Shown: in pieces, positions 49,539 to 58,323 of the stretch
Layout of the letters: every line of letters starts with the position of its first letter
Position numbering within the stretch: the first letter of the stretch is position 1
Source of the DNA: JADZFO01 sp964512635
Lineage (GTDB): Bacteria > 4484-113 > JAFGCY01
Direction of reading: 5' to 3'
NCBI GenBank assembly: GCA_964512635.1
Contig: CAZEJB010000001.1
Coordinates: 124,001 to 188,000 of the forward strand
Length of the DNA: 64,000 nt
Notes under the pieces: model-generated
Told to the model about the DNA's origin: nothing
The model's database searches: none
What the model saw: only the letters and a program-made list of their open reading frames with translations
Program-made: the position numbers and the translations under genes

Positions 49539-50090
49539 ATGGACAACACGAACATGTCCGGCGCTGACAACTTATCCGGTGCAAACAATGGATCAGGCGC
49601 ATCCGGCACTCCCGCCGCCAGGCCCGGCGGCATCGTCTCCCCCACCCCGCGGATCGAGCAGCGCGCGGGCTTCTGCATCGTCGGCGTCGGCTGCGATGCC
49701 GGCCCCGGCAACACCGGGCCGATCGCCGAGGCCTGGGACCGCTTCTTCAAGGTGCCGCCGCCGGCCGAGCAGCAGGGCGTGCTGGCCGCCTTCCGCTTCA
49801 CCGGCGAGGGCGCCTTTCACTACACCGCCGCCTACCGCGTGCCCGCTTGGACGGCAGCGCCCGCGGGCTTCGAGTCGGTGGACATCCCGGCGCAGAACTA
49901 CGCCATCTGGCGCTTTGAGGGCGACCCGGCCGGCATCGCAGACGCCTATATGGCGCTCTTCGGCGAGTACCTCGCCGCCGCGGGACTCACAGCGGACATG
50001 GACGGCATCCACCTCGAAGACTACCCCGCCGACGGCTGGGACCCGGCCACCGGCGTGATGAAGGCGGATTTTTGCATCGCCATCAACTAA
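49539..50090 (+). CDS. GyrI-like small-molecule-binding protein (copy 1)
   Basis: 183 residues: a 35-residue Gly/Asn/Ser-rich start, then a single GyrI/SOUL-type effector-binding domain with IEQRAGFCIVGVGC, the FHYTAAYRVP strand, IPAQNYAIWRFEGDP and a C-terminal MKADFCIAIN. Such domains bind drugs or bacteriocin peptides, or act as gyrase modulators. No DNA-binding domain is attached. Paralogue at 52425; both pair with a HEAT gene. It converges on HEAT copy 2 with a four-base stop overlap. A TATCAT at 49485-49490 is a possible -10 box. Confidence 0.85.
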   Translation: MDNTNMSGADNLSGANNGSGASGTPAARPGGIVSPTPRIEQRAGFCIVGVGCDAGPGNTGPIAEAWDRFFKVPPPAEQQGVLAAFRFTGEGAFHYTAAYRVPAWTAAPAGFESVDIPAQNYAIWRFEGDPAGIADAYMALFGEYLAAAGLTADMDGIHLEDYPADGWDPATGVMKADFCIAIN

Positions 50091-52198
50091 CTTGGTGAGC
50101 CGCTTAGCAGCCTGCGGATTTCGGCACGATTGTCATAGCTGTTCTCGTAGGTCTTTGGCATTTCCCAACGCCAGCGCTGCTCCATGATGGGCAGCAGCGA
50201 TGCAGCCCAGGGGCCAAGCTCCATGGAGTATTCGTAGTCAAACCAGCCTTCAACATCCGTGATATCTGAGAAATGGGCCCAGTACTCCAGTCTAGACAGG
50301 ACCAAGTCGTGCCTCCCACTGATCTTGTCGATGGCCCCCGCCGCAGCCAGGCTGACCAAGGCGTCTTCGTCCTGGAGCTGCACTACCAGCCATGGCAGCG
50401 CCCTCGGCGCTGCTGCCGGCCCTGCTTCACCTAGTGCGTGGCACATGGCGTACTTCTGAGCTCTCGTTACGATCAGGCCTTCATCAGCGGGCCATGGAAT
50501 TAGATCAACTAGAAGTTTAAGCGCCTCTGGTGAATAGGCCGCTATCGACCCAAGTTCCAGGATCGCTTCAACCTGTGGGCCGGTGTAGATGTCGCCATAG
50601 TCGTAATCGTAGTCAACAGTCAACGGAGCCCTCAGCCTGGTTGCCAGCAGTGGCAAGAACTGAATTGCATCTTCTCCGGTTATGCCCGTGCGTCGCAGGA
50701 GAACATAGTGATACTCGTCGCCGTAGTGCTCTTTCAGTGCCTTCAGAAATAAATCACGGCTGCGAGCCGGGACTTCACCGCGCTGTTCGGTTACTTGCAG
50801 CATTGGATTAGCTAACTCCCAGAAGCCGCGCGTTTCATCTGGCTGGTCAAGCAGGCGCAGTCGGTCTTCGGCGTAATCCAACAGCTCGTCCTCGCTGCCA
50901 TTGACCCTTTGAAGTGCCTGCGCGGCTTCCCAGGACCACTTAGTATCGTCGTCACGAATTTCACGCAGGCCCGATTCGATGCTCAATGCCCTTGGCCCAA
51001 GTTCGCCAATCACTTCGAGCGCTTTGCGGGGCAGATCACTCTCAGTTTCCTGTGCACAAGCCAGCAGACTCTCAAGTAAGACAGGGCTTATGGTTTTCAG
51101 CTTTGGCACTACCAGCACTACTGACAAGCGTAGTTCTACATTTCTGCGCCCCAACAACTCAGCAATGGTGTTGCAGGCCTGGTTGGGTTCTGTCTCGGCT
51201 GAAATGTAAGCGTCACATAAGTCTCTAATGTGGTGGCCGGTGTAAAAGAATCTAGCGGGGTCAAGCTCATCAGCGGCCAGGAACAGCCTCTCGCGCAGCT
51301 CCTGCGCCAGCCAGGCGTCTGGCTGGTCCAAAATTGCAGCCAGCGCAGCGGCCGCACTGGCACCCGCCCAGTCGTCTCTCCTGGGTGTGACATCAAGTAG
51401 TGCCTGGATCAGTTCAGGACTACCGTAGTGCAGCTCCTTAATGAGGTCGCACGCCTGCACGATAGCCTCTCTACGCTGTATGATGCCTGTAAGACGCGCT
51501 AGCTCAGCGCTCGCTGCCCGGGGTGAGACACGGTACAAGTATCCAAGCGCCTCAACCTGCAAGGCGTCGCTGCTCGCTTCAAGCAGAGAAAGGTAAGTGT
51601 CGATTGCCTTTTGGTCGTTTCCATCGATCCGCCAGATACAAAACACAACCTGCATGATGCATGGGTCGTCATGAAACCCCCGCGCCCGCTCAAGCAGTGG
51701 CAAAACAGGATCAGCCCGAGGCCCAAGCCAGGCCAGATAGTCAAGTGCATCGGGGCATTCCTCTTTGTCGCTTGGCAACGCCGTGAGTCTTGCGAGTGGT
51801 GCCGCGCTGTCCAGCAGTCTGCACATGCTAACAACTGCCGCAAAGCCGCAGTCCGGGTCATGAGCGGCAATTCTCTCAAGAAGGGGCAAGTAAGGATTTG
51901 CAACAGGACCAATCTTACCCAGAGCTTCAGCGGACGCCTTCCGGACTTTCAGTGTTGGATCTTCAAGCAAGGCACCGAGTGCATGCGCCACTTGTTCATT
52001 ACCCCAGCCAACTTCACCAAGCCAGTAAGCTGCGCCAGATTTGGACTCGCTGTCGCCTTCTAACTCCAGTAGCAACACGGGAATATCCTCTGGCTCATAT
52101 GTAGCTGACATCAGAGCACTCGGGGCCTCTGGGGACATTAAGCCAAAGCTGAGCAAGAGCAGCAGCAGCGAGATCCCCCGGATACCTGGCAGGCGCAT
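50087..52198 (-). CDS. Exported HEAT-repeat protein (copy 2)
   Basis: 703 residues if translated from ATG 52198, which gives a normal signal peptide (GISLLLLLLSFGLMSPEAPSA); upstream GTG 52309 would put 37 residues before it. HEAT-type repeats as in copy 1: DPTLKVRKASAEALGKIGPVANPYLPLL, WAGASAAAALAAILDQPDAWLAQ and LPRKALEVIGELGPRA. The identical length to copy 1 and shared LDYLAWLGPRAD and QRWRWEMPKTY tail mark them as a duplication. Periplasmic scaffold or receptor-like role inferred; no enzyme motif. Confidence 0.88.
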   Translation of the reverse strand: MRLPGIRGISLLLLLLSFGLMSPEAPSALMSATYEPEDIPVLLLELEGDSESKSGAAYWLGEVGWGNEQVAHALGALLEDPTLKVRKASAEALGKIGPVANPYLPLLERIAAHDPDCGFAAVVSMCRLLDSAAPLARLTALPSDKEECPDALDYLAWLGPRADPVLPLLERARGFHDDPCIMQVVFCIWRIDGNDQKAIDTYLSLLEASSDALQVEALGYLYRVSPRAASAELARLTGIIQRREAIVQACDLIKELHYGSPELIQALLDVTPRRDDWAGASAAAALAAILDQPDAWLAQELRERLFLAADELDPARFFYTGHHIRDLCDAYISAETEPNQACNTIAELLGRRNVELRLSVVLVVPKLKTISPVLLESLLACAQETESDLPRKALEVIGELGPRALSIESGLREIRDDDTKWSWEAAQALQRVNGSEDELLDYAEDRLRLLDQPDETRGFWELANPMLQVTEQRGEVPARSRDLFLKALKEHYGDEYHYVLLRRTGITGEDAIQFLPLLATRLRAPLTVDYDYDYGDIYTGPQVEAILELGSIAAYSPEALKLLVDLIPWPADEGLIVTRAQKYAMCHALGEAGPAAAPRALPWLVVQLQDEDALVSLAAAGAIDKISGRHDLVLSRLEYWAHFSDITDVEGWFDYEYSMELGPWAASLLPIMEQRWRWEMPKTYENSYDNRAEIRRLLSGSPS

Positions 52199-52424
52199 AT
52201 CAACTTTTCGAGCTGCGCGGCCTGGAGTTAAAAATGATAGTAGGTTCGAAAGATCGCGGGATTCCGGCTTCGCCCAAACCTTACAGTCAGGCCGAACAAA
52301 GGAAGCCACTGATCAGACTACACTTTACGGATGAGTGGCCTTCCAAACGCCGCACATGCGCGATGACTGATCTATACTCAAATGCGAGCAGCGACGACAG
52401 CCCTGACGCTCAATGGAGATTAGC

Positions 52425-52904
52425 ATGGACAACCCTGAGGCTAACAGCACCCAGGCGGCGGAGATCCGCATCGAAAAGCTCCCGCCCTTCAGTATCGTTG
52501 GGCCGGCGGTCGAGATTCTCGACGGCAACCCCGCGCCGATCTTTGAGCTGTGGAGCAACTTCCCGCCGGCGGAGAAGCCGGAAAGCCATAGCGGCGTCTG
52601 GGGCGTCTGCTGGGACCGGCCCGAGGGCGGCTTCCACTATGCCGCCGCCTTTGTCGTGCCCCACGGCACCAAGGCGCCGGAAGGCCAGATCGCGCGCACC
52701 TTCCCCGGCGCGAAGTACGCCGTATTCCCCTTCAAGGGCGCGCCGCCGGAGATGGGCAAGCTCTTTTTGCACATCTTCAAGGAAGTCCTGCCCGCCGCTG
52801 GCCTGAAGCCCGCGCTGCAGAGCCTCTGCCTGGAGATGTACCCGCCGGAGCCGATGGACAGCGAGGGCAACCTGATCGCTGACCTCTACGTTGCGGTGGA
52901 GTAG
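52425..52904 (+). CDS. GyrI-like small-molecule-binding protein (copy 2)
   Basis: 159 residues from ATG 52425 (GGAG six bases upstream; ATG 52413 in frame is the alternative). Contains one GyrI-like domain: IRIEKLPPFSIVGPAVEI, FHYAAAFVVPHG, FPGAKYAVFPFKG and LCLEMYPPE. It is divergent from HEAT copy 2 and paralogous to the gene at 49539, sharing the FHYxAA and AGL-region patterns, but sequence identity is clearly modest. Ligand unknown. Confidence 0.85.
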   Translation: MDNPEANSTQAAEIRIEKLPPFSIVGPAVEILDGNPAPIFELWSNFPPAEKPESHSGVWGVCWDRPEGGFHYAAAFVVPHGTKAPEGQIARTFPGAKYAVFPFKGAPPEMGKLFLHIFKEVLPAAGLKPALQSLCLEMYPPEPMDSEGNLIADLYVAVE

Positions 52905-52932
52905 GCGCTGACTGCTGATCAGCTGAACGACG

Positions 52933-52951
52933 GGCCGGGCTTGACCCGGCC
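52933..52951. repeat. REP-like hairpin
   Basis: GGCCGGG-CTTGA-CCCGGCC in the gap after the GyrI-like gene; related to the hairpin at 15901-15918. Confidence 0.65.
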
Positions 52952-53050
52952 TACGGCGCAATAGGTCGCCGGCCGCTGCGCTGCTTATCTTCGTCGGCCA
53001 GCCGCCGCATCACGTTTATTCCGCAGTCCTTTCCAGCCCCGGGACAGGGC

Positions 53051-53078
53051 TTGACTTCAGGTCTTCGTCCGCTATACT
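53051..53078 (+). promoter_or_regulatory. Promoter of the metal-regulator and ABC-transporter operon
   Basis: TTGACT (53051-53056), 16-base spacer, TATACT (53073-53078). The predicted transcription start lies within the first operator palindrome. Confidence 0.8.
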
Positions 53079-53124
53079 TACCTCAAGGTAAGTATGCTTA
53101 CCTGCGGGTAATTACCCCGGGTAA
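53077..53124. promoter_or_regulatory. Three tandem palindromic operators for a DtxR/MntR-type repressor
   Basis: CTTACCTCAAGGTAAG (53077-53092, perfect), TTACCTGCGGGTAA (53098-53111) and TTACCCCGGGTAA (53112-53124). All share the TTACC/GGTAA half-site. The first overlaps the -10 box and the rest the predicted leader, a classical position for repression; autoregulation by the adjacent MntR-like protein is the simplest reading. Confidence 0.8.
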
Positions 53125-53153
53125 GCCGGCGCGCGGCGCGCGGAGGAACTGGC

Positions 53154-53687
53154 ATGACGCGGACAGAACTTTCACCGGCCCAGCAGGACTACCTTGAAGC
53201 GATCTATCGCCTGGCCGGCGCCGCTGACTCATCTGCCGGCGGCTCGCGGCGCAGCCGCCATGCTGAGCAGCTCAGCGGCGTGCGGGTCACCGATCTGGCC
53301 GCCGCCCTCGGCACGCGCCTGCCCACGGTGGTCCGAACAGTTGCCCGCCTGCGCGAACTGGGCATGGTGGAGCAGGAGCAGCGCGGCCAGGTCCACCTGA
53401 CCGAGCCAGGACTGCGCCTCGCCGTCCAGCTGGCCCACCGGCACAGCGATGTGGTCTACTTCCTCTATGCCGTGCTCGGCGTCACCGCCAAGCGCGCCGA
53501 GATGGAGGCCTGCCTCGTTGAGCACGGCCTGTCCGCCGAAACCGCCCAGCGCCTGCACCTCTTCCTCGAGCGCTGGGACAGCCTCAGCGACGCCCAGCGC
53601 GCGCGGCTTTCCGGCCTCGACAAGCGCGTGCGCCCGACCCAGTTCACCCTGCTGGGCGAGGCCGCCGGCGCCGGAGGCCGCGGATGA
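53154..53687 (+). CDS. mntR: DtxR/MntR-family metal-dependent transcriptional repressor
   Basis: 177 residues. HTH at about residues 40-85 (VRVTDLAAALGTRLPTVVRTVARLRELGMVE) after a helix LSPAQQDYLEAIYRL typical of MntR; the metal-sensing helices contain VVYFLYAVLGV, AEMEACLVEHGLS with the expected Glu and His ligands, and HLFLERW. There is no SH3-like third domain, as in MntR. It probably represses the following transporter when manganese (or iron) is ample. GGAGG sits before the ATG. It overlaps the next gene by four bases (ATGA). Confidence 0.9.
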   Translation: MTRTELSPAQQDYLEAIYRLAGAADSSAGGSRRSRHAEQLSGVRVTDLAAALGTRLPTVVRTVARLRELGMVEQEQRGQVHLTEPGLRLAVQLAHRHSDVVYFLYAVLGVTAKRAEMEACLVEHGLSAETAQRLHLFLERWDSLSDAQRARLSGLDKRVRPTQFTLLGEAAGAGGRG

Positions 53688-54676
53688 TCACTGCGCGATA
53701 TCAACGGCTGCTGCGCTGCACTGGTCTGCTGCTTCTCGCGGCACTGCTAAGCGGCTGTCCCAACAAGAATGGCGCCGCGGGCAACACCGGCGCCAGCGAC
53801 ACGAAGATGCTGAAGGTGCTCTGTACCACCAGCATCATTGCCGACTGCGCGCGGCGCATCGGCGGCGAACACTGCGAGGTCACAAGCTTGATGGGCCCGG
53901 GTGTCGATCCACACCTGTACAAGGCCAAGGAAAGCGATCTGACGGCGCTGGCCTCGGCCGATCTCGTTCTCTATAACGGCCTGCACCTTGAAGCCAAGCT
54001 CGCCGACGTACTGGAGCAGCTTGGCGAGCGCCGCCCCTGCGTCGCAATCTGCGACGCCATCCCCGAAGATCGGCTCCTGAGCTGGCAGGGCGGCGGAGGG
54101 TCGCATGACCCGCATGTCTGGTTTGATATCAGCCTGTGGCAGTACTGCGTCAAGTCGCTGTACGAGGCGATTGCCAGGGCCGACCCGGCCCACAGCGCTG
54201 ACTACGCGGCCAACTTCGAGACATTTAACGCGGAAATGACCGCCCTGGATGCCCAGCTGCGTCAGGATGGCGTGGCTATCCCGCAGAACCAGCGCGTGAT
54301 CATCACCTCGCACGACGCCTTTCGCTACTTCGGCCGCGCCTATGGCTTTGAAGTGCGCGGGCTGCAGGGCATCAGCACCCAGAGCGAAGCGGGCACGGGG
54401 GATGTGCAGGAGCTGATCAGCTTCGTGGTTGAGCGCAGGATACCCGCGCTCTTCGTCGAAAGTTCCGTCCCGCGCCGCAGCATTGAGGCTGTGCAGGAAG
54501 GCTGCAAGGCCAGGGGCTGGCAGGTCAGCATCGGCGGCGAGCTGCTCAGCGACGCCCTGGGCAGCCCCGGCACTCCCGGGGAAAGCTACACCGGCATGCT
54601 GCGCTACAACATGGACACTGTTATCCACGCGCTGGGTCAGCCAGCGCCGGAGGGCGGCGGTGAGCAAGACAGATAG
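53684..54676 (+). CDS. Metal-binding lipoprotein (cluster A-I solute-binding protein; Mn/Zn/Fe)
   Basis: 330 residues. Signal peptide and lipobox LLSGCPNK make it a lipoprotein of the TroA/MntC/PsaA class. The metal ligands expected for the family are visible: His in GVDPHLYKA, His in HDPHVWFD, Glu/Asp in FVESSVPRRS and the final Asp in LLSDALGSPG. No His-rich loop is present, which favours Mn or Fe over Zn. It delivers metal to the two downstream permeases. Translationally coupled on both sides: ATGA with the regulator and a 17-base overlap with the ATPase gene. Confidence 0.92.
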   Translation: MITARYQRLLRCTGLLLLAALLSGCPNKNGAAGNTGASDTKMLKVLCTTSIIADCARRIGGEHCEVTSLMGPGVDPHLYKAKESDLTALASADLVLYNGLHLEAKLADVLEQLGERRPCVAICDAIPEDRLLSWQGGGGSHDPHVWFDISLWQYCVKSLYEAIARADPAHSADYAANFETFNAEMTALDAQLRQDGVAIPQNQRVIITSHDAFRYFGRAYGFEVRGLQGISTQSEAGTGDVQELISFVVERRIPALFVESSVPRRSIEAVQEGCKARGWQVSIGGELLSDALGSPGTPGESYTGMLRYNMDTVIHALGQPAPEGGGEQDR

Positions 54677-55463
54677 TTCCGCAGCAACAGCCGGCCTGGC
54701 CCTCGAAGTCCACGACATGACCGTGGCCTACAACGACAAGCCGGTCCTGTGGGATGTCGATCTCGAAGTCCCACCCGGCGTGCTGATGGCCGTCGTCGGC
54801 CCTAATGGCGCCGGCAAAACCACCCTGATCCGCGCCGTCCTGGGCCTGTTGCAGCCCGTCGCGGGCAGCGTGCGCATCTTCGGGGCCGGACTGGCCCAGG
54901 CGCGCCGCCGCGTGGGCTACCTGCCTCAGCGCGGCTCGGTCGACTGGGACTTCCCGACCACCGTGCTTGATACGGTAATGATGGGCACCTACGGCCAGCT
55001 CGGCTGGCTGCGACGTCCCGGCAAGGCTGAGCGCGACGCAGCGATGCAGGCCCTCGAGCGCTGCAATATGGCCGACTATGCCGGGCGACAGATCAGCCGG
55101 CTGTCCGGCGGCCAGCAGCAGCGCGTCTTTCTGGCCCGGGCGCTGGTGCAGCACTCTGACCTGTATCTGATGGATGAGCCCTTCGCCGCGGTCGATGCGA
55201 CCACCGAACGCGCGATTGTTGATGTGCTGCGTGAACTGCGCAGCCGCGGCTGCACACTGCTGGTTGTGCATCACGACCTTGAAACCCTGCGCGAGTACTT
55301 CGACTGGGTGCTGCTGCTCAACGTGCGCCGGATCGCCCTTGGCCCGGTGGACGAGGTGCTGAACTCCGAAAACCTGCGCCGGACCTACGGCGGCCGCGCG
55401 GCCTTCCTCGCTGTCGAAGGCAGCGGCGCCGGCGATGAGCAGACAGCAGGCGGCGGCGAGTGA
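54660..55463 (+). CDS. Mn/Zn/Fe ABC transporter ATP-binding protein
   Basis: 267 residues from the GTG at 54660, with GGAGG six bases upstream. Walker A GPNGAGKTTL, Q-loop PQRGSVDWDF, signature LSGGQQQRVFLARAL, Walker B DLYLMDEPFA and H-loop VVHHDLE are all intact. It energises the transporter made with the two permeases, as in the ZnuC/MntB type. The open frame further upstream is an overlap with the solute-binding gene and is not needed. Confidence 0.94.
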   Translation: MSKTDSSAATAGLALEVHDMTVAYNDKPVLWDVDLEVPPGVLMAVVGPNGAGKTTLIRAVLGLLQPVAGSVRIFGAGLAQARRRVGYLPQRGSVDWDFPTTVLDTVMMGTYGQLGWLRRPGKAERDAAMQALERCNMADYAGRQISRLSGGQQQRVFLARALVQHSDLYLMDEPFAAVDATTERAIVDVLRELRSRGCTLLVVHHDLETLREYFDWVLLLNVRRIALGPVDEVLNSENLRRTYGGRAAFLAVEGSGAGDEQTAGGGE

Positions 55464-56587
55464 GCAGCATTTTCGCCGAGCTGCTCAGCGACCACACCTT
55501 GCGCACGGTGGCGCTGGGAGCCACACTGCTGGGGATTACCAGCGGCGCGCTCGGCTGCTTCGCGATGCTGCGGCGGCAATCCCTGCTCGGCGATGCCATT
55601 TCTCATGCCGCGCTGCCGGGGGTTGCGCTGGCCTTCATGCTGACCGGCAACAAGGAACCGCTGGTGCTGCTCTGCGGGGCGGCACTCGCCGGCTGGCTTG
55701 GCACCCTGGCCGTCGGTGCGATTACCCGCCACAGCCGGGTCAAGCTGGATGCGGCGCTGGGCCTGGTGCTGTCGGTCTTCTTCGGCATTGGACTGGTCCT
55801 GCTGACCTTTATCCAGAGCCTGCCAAACGCCCGCCAGGCCGGTCTCGACAAGTTCCTGTTCGGAAATGCCTCAACCCTGCTCAGTTCCGACATCCGCAGC
55901 ATGGCGCTGCTCGCGCTGGTTGCCCTCGGTGCCCTGGCATTGCTCTGGTCACGATTCAAGCTGCTGGCCTTCGACCCGGACTTCGCCGCCAGCCTCGGCC
56001 TGCCGGTCCGCTGGCTCGAGCTGATCCTGTCGACCCTGATCGTTCTGGCCATCGTCATCGGCCTGCAGACGGTCGGCGTGGTGCTGATGAGCGCGATGCT
56101 CGTTGCGCCGGCGGCGGCAGCGCGGCAGTGGACTGACCGGCTGTTGTCCATGGTGCTGCTGGCGGCGGGCTTCGGCGCCCTGGCGGGTGTCAGTGGCGCG
56201 CTGCTCAGCGCCAGTTTTGAGCACCTGCCGACCGGCCCGTCCATCGTGCTGCTGGTCAGCCTGCTGGTGCTGGTCTCGCTGCTCTTCGCCCCCAACCGCG
56301 GGCTGTTCTTCACCTGGCTGCGCAGTCTGCAGCAGCGCCGCCAGCTCGGTCGGGCGACGGTCCTGCTTAACCTCCTGCGCATGGCCGAGCAGCACAGTGA
56401 TCCCTTCCACCCCCACCGGCTGCTGGTGCCCGGCGTGCCCGGCCGCAGCCTGAGCCTCCAGGCCGGTGACCTGCGCCGTGAAGGCATGATCGAGCCGGTG
56501 GGCGATGGACTGTTCCGCCTGACCCCCAGCGGACTGGCCGAGGCCCGCCGCCTGGATGAAAGCTATGTGCCCGGAGGCCAGCCATGA
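55460..56587 (+). CDS. Mn/Zn/Fe ABC transporter permease 1 with C-terminal winged-helix-like extension
   Basis: 375 residues: 8-9 membrane helices (about residues 8-275) with the ZnuB-type MLRRQSLLGDAISHAALPGVALA and QTVGVVLMSAMLVAPAAAA. A C-terminal cytoplasmic segment of about 90 residues (LLNLLRMAEQHSD and LQAGDLRREGMIEPVGDGLFRLTPSGLAEARRL) looks like a winged helix related to the DtxR N-terminal domain. The start is GTG four bases into the ATPase stop. A dedicated permease pair implies a heterodimeric channel. Confidence 0.9.
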   Translation: MSSIFAELLSDHTLRTVALGATLLGITSGALGCFAMLRRQSLLGDAISHAALPGVALAFMLTGNKEPLVLLCGAALAGWLGTLAVGAITRHSRVKLDAALGLVLSVFFGIGLVLLTFIQSLPNARQAGLDKFLFGNASTLLSSDIRSMALLALVALGALALLWSRFKLLAFDPDFAASLGLPVRWLELILSTLIVLAIVIGLQTVGVVLMSAMLVAPAAAARQWTDRLLSMVLLAAGFGALAGVSGALLSASFEHLPTGPSIVLLVSLLVLVSLLFAPNRGLFFTWLRSLQQRRQLGRATVLLNLLRMAEQHSDPFHPHRLLVPGVPGRSLSLQAGDLRREGMIEPVGDGLFRLTPSGLAEARRLDESYVPGGQP

Positions 56588-57693
56588 GCCCGCAGGTCGA
56601 GATCATCCTGATCGCCTGCGCCACCGCGGTGGCCTGCGCCCTGCCCGGCTGCTTTCTGGTCTTGCGGCGCCTGAGCCTGATGAGCGATGCCATCAGCCAC
56701 GCCATCCTGCTGGGCATCGTCAGTGGCTTCCTGCTCGCCGGCCGGCTGGATTCGCCGCTGCTCATCATCGGGGCCGCACTCACTGGTGTGCTGACTGTCG
56801 GCCTGACACAGAGCCTCGTCCAGACGCGCCGGGTCAAGGAAGACGCTGCCATTGGCCTGGTCTTTCCTCTGCTTTTCTCACTAGGCGTAATACTGATCTC
56901 GCGCTTTGCAGAGCAGGTACACCTTGATACTGATGCGGTCCTGCTCGGCGAGCTGGCCTTTGCGCCATTCAACCGCTGGCAGCCCGGCGGCCACGACCTC
57001 GGCCCCGTCTCGCTCTGGGTCATGGGCGGAATACTCGCGCTGAACCTGCTGCTGACCGTGCTGTTCTTCAAGGAGCTCAAGCTCAGCACCTTCGACGCTG
57101 GCCTGGCAGCCGCGCTCGGCTTCAGCCCCGGCCTGCTGGCCTATGGGCTGATGACCATGGTCAGCCTGACCTCCGTTGGCGCTTTCGACGCCGTCGGCAG
57201 CATCCTGGTTGTCGCGCTGATGATCGGCCCGCCCGCGGCCGCCTATCTGATGACCGACCGTCTGGAGCGCATGCTGCTCTACAGCGCCGTGATCGGCTGC
57301 CTGGCGGCCATCTTTGGCTACTGGCTGGCGCATCTGCTCGACAGTTCCATCGCCGGCTGCATGGCCATGATGTGCGGAGTGCTGTTCCTGCTGGCCCTGC
57401 TCCTGGCTCCACAGCATGGCCTGCTGGCCCGCCTGGCCCTGCGCCAGCAGCAGCGCTGGGATTTCGCCGGCCGAGTACTCTGTATCCATCTGCTGCAGCA
57501 CGAAGGCACGCCGGCCGAGCTAAGTGAAAGCGCCGTCCGCCATATGGGCGAGGGGCTGAACTGGAGCGCCCGCTTCGCCGCCGAGGCCCTCAGCCATGCC
57601 CAGGATGCCGGATTGCTGCTGCGCAATGGTGAGCTGCTGGAGCTGACCGAGCTTGGCCGCGAGAGCGCCCGCGAGGCTCTGGGGCGGAGCTGA
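56584..57693 (+). CDS. Mn/Zn/Fe ABC transporter permease 2 with C-terminal winged-helix-like extension
   Basis: 369 residues with about eight helices. MSDAISHAILLGIVSGF matches the permease 1 motif RRQSLLGDAISHAAL in the same place, and SVGAFDAVGSILVVALMIGPPAAAY is the second family motif. The C-terminal 80 residues (VLCIHLLQHEG, LTELGRESAREALGRS) again look like a winged helix. It overlaps permease 1 by four bases (ATGA). Together with the other genes it completes a five-gene metal uptake operon. Confidence 0.9.
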   Translation: MSPQVEIILIACATAVACALPGCFLVLRRLSLMSDAISHAILLGIVSGFLLAGRLDSPLLIIGAALTGVLTVGLTQSLVQTRRVKEDAAIGLVFPLLFSLGVILISRFAEQVHLDTDAVLLGELAFAPFNRWQPGGHDLGPVSLWVMGGILALNLLLTVLFFKELKLSTFDAGLAAALGFSPGLLAYGLMTMVSLTSVGAFDAVGSILVVALMIGPPAAAYLMTDRLERMLLYSAVIGCLAAIFGYWLAHLLDSSIAGCMAMMCGVLFLLALLLAPQHGLLARLALRQQQRWDFAGRVLCIHLLQHEGTPAELSESAVRHMGEGLNWSARFAAEALSHAQDAGLLLRNGELLELTELGRESAREALGRS

Positions 57694-57817
57694 TCCCATC
57701 TTCCACGGGGGAAAGGGACTGCGCATCTGACTTTAACCGGGCAAGTTCTTCAGGGAACACAATGCCATTCCGATAAGACCTGTGTGAAGTCTGCAACGGC
57801 TTCCAAGGGGTCCATTC

Positions 57818-58294
57818 GTGAATGCTGAAGTAATAAACCGCTTCGTCGCCTCGTCCCAGGCTGTGTTGAATGATTATTTCAACCTGCCTGTGGGTTCGGG
57901 CGGCCCGCCATCAGTGATGGGCAGCGGAGCGTCCCTGCAGCCTGTCTCTGTCATCGTCAGTGTCTTCGGCGACATCGTCGGCCAGTTTGTGCTGGGCTAT
58001 TCCGAGGACGTCGCGCTGAACATCGCCCGCAGCATGATGATGAACCCGGACTACCCCGCGCTGGATGACCTTTGCATCAGTGCCCTGTCCGAGCTTGGCA
58101 ACATCATCGGCGGAATGACGGCCACGGAGCTTACGGGTATGGGATTCGAGTGCGATATCGCTCCCCCGTCGGTCGTCCGCGGCGAGCATGTGACCATGAA
58201 TGTCCAGACGGACAAGATCCTGGTCCTGCCCCTGAACTGTCGCGCAGGGGAATTTTATCTCTACATCGCCCTTAAAGATTCCGGCCACCACTAG
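57818..58294 (+). CDS. cheX: CheX-type chemotaxis phosphatase-like protein
   Basis: 158 residues of the CheC/CheX/FliY fold. The phosphatase signature ELGNIIGGM is present (Glu and Asn separated as in CheX: SELGN). Starts with GTG; an AAGGGG lies seven bases upstream. CheX dephosphorylates CheY-P. It is 29 bp upstream of cheA, so the two probably act in the same signalling pathway. No cheY, cheW or MCP gene lies in the window. Confidence 0.85.
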   Translation: MNAEVINRFVASSQAVLNDYFNLPVGSGGPPSVMGSGASLQPVSVIVSVFGDIVGQFVLGYSEDVALNIARSMMMNPDYPALDDLCISALSELGNIIGGMTATELTGMGFECDIAPPSVVRGEHVTMNVQTDKILVLPLNCRAGEFYLYIALKDSGHH

Positions 58295-58323
58295 GCCGTG
58301 CCCACGCGGCCAGGAGAAGTGCA

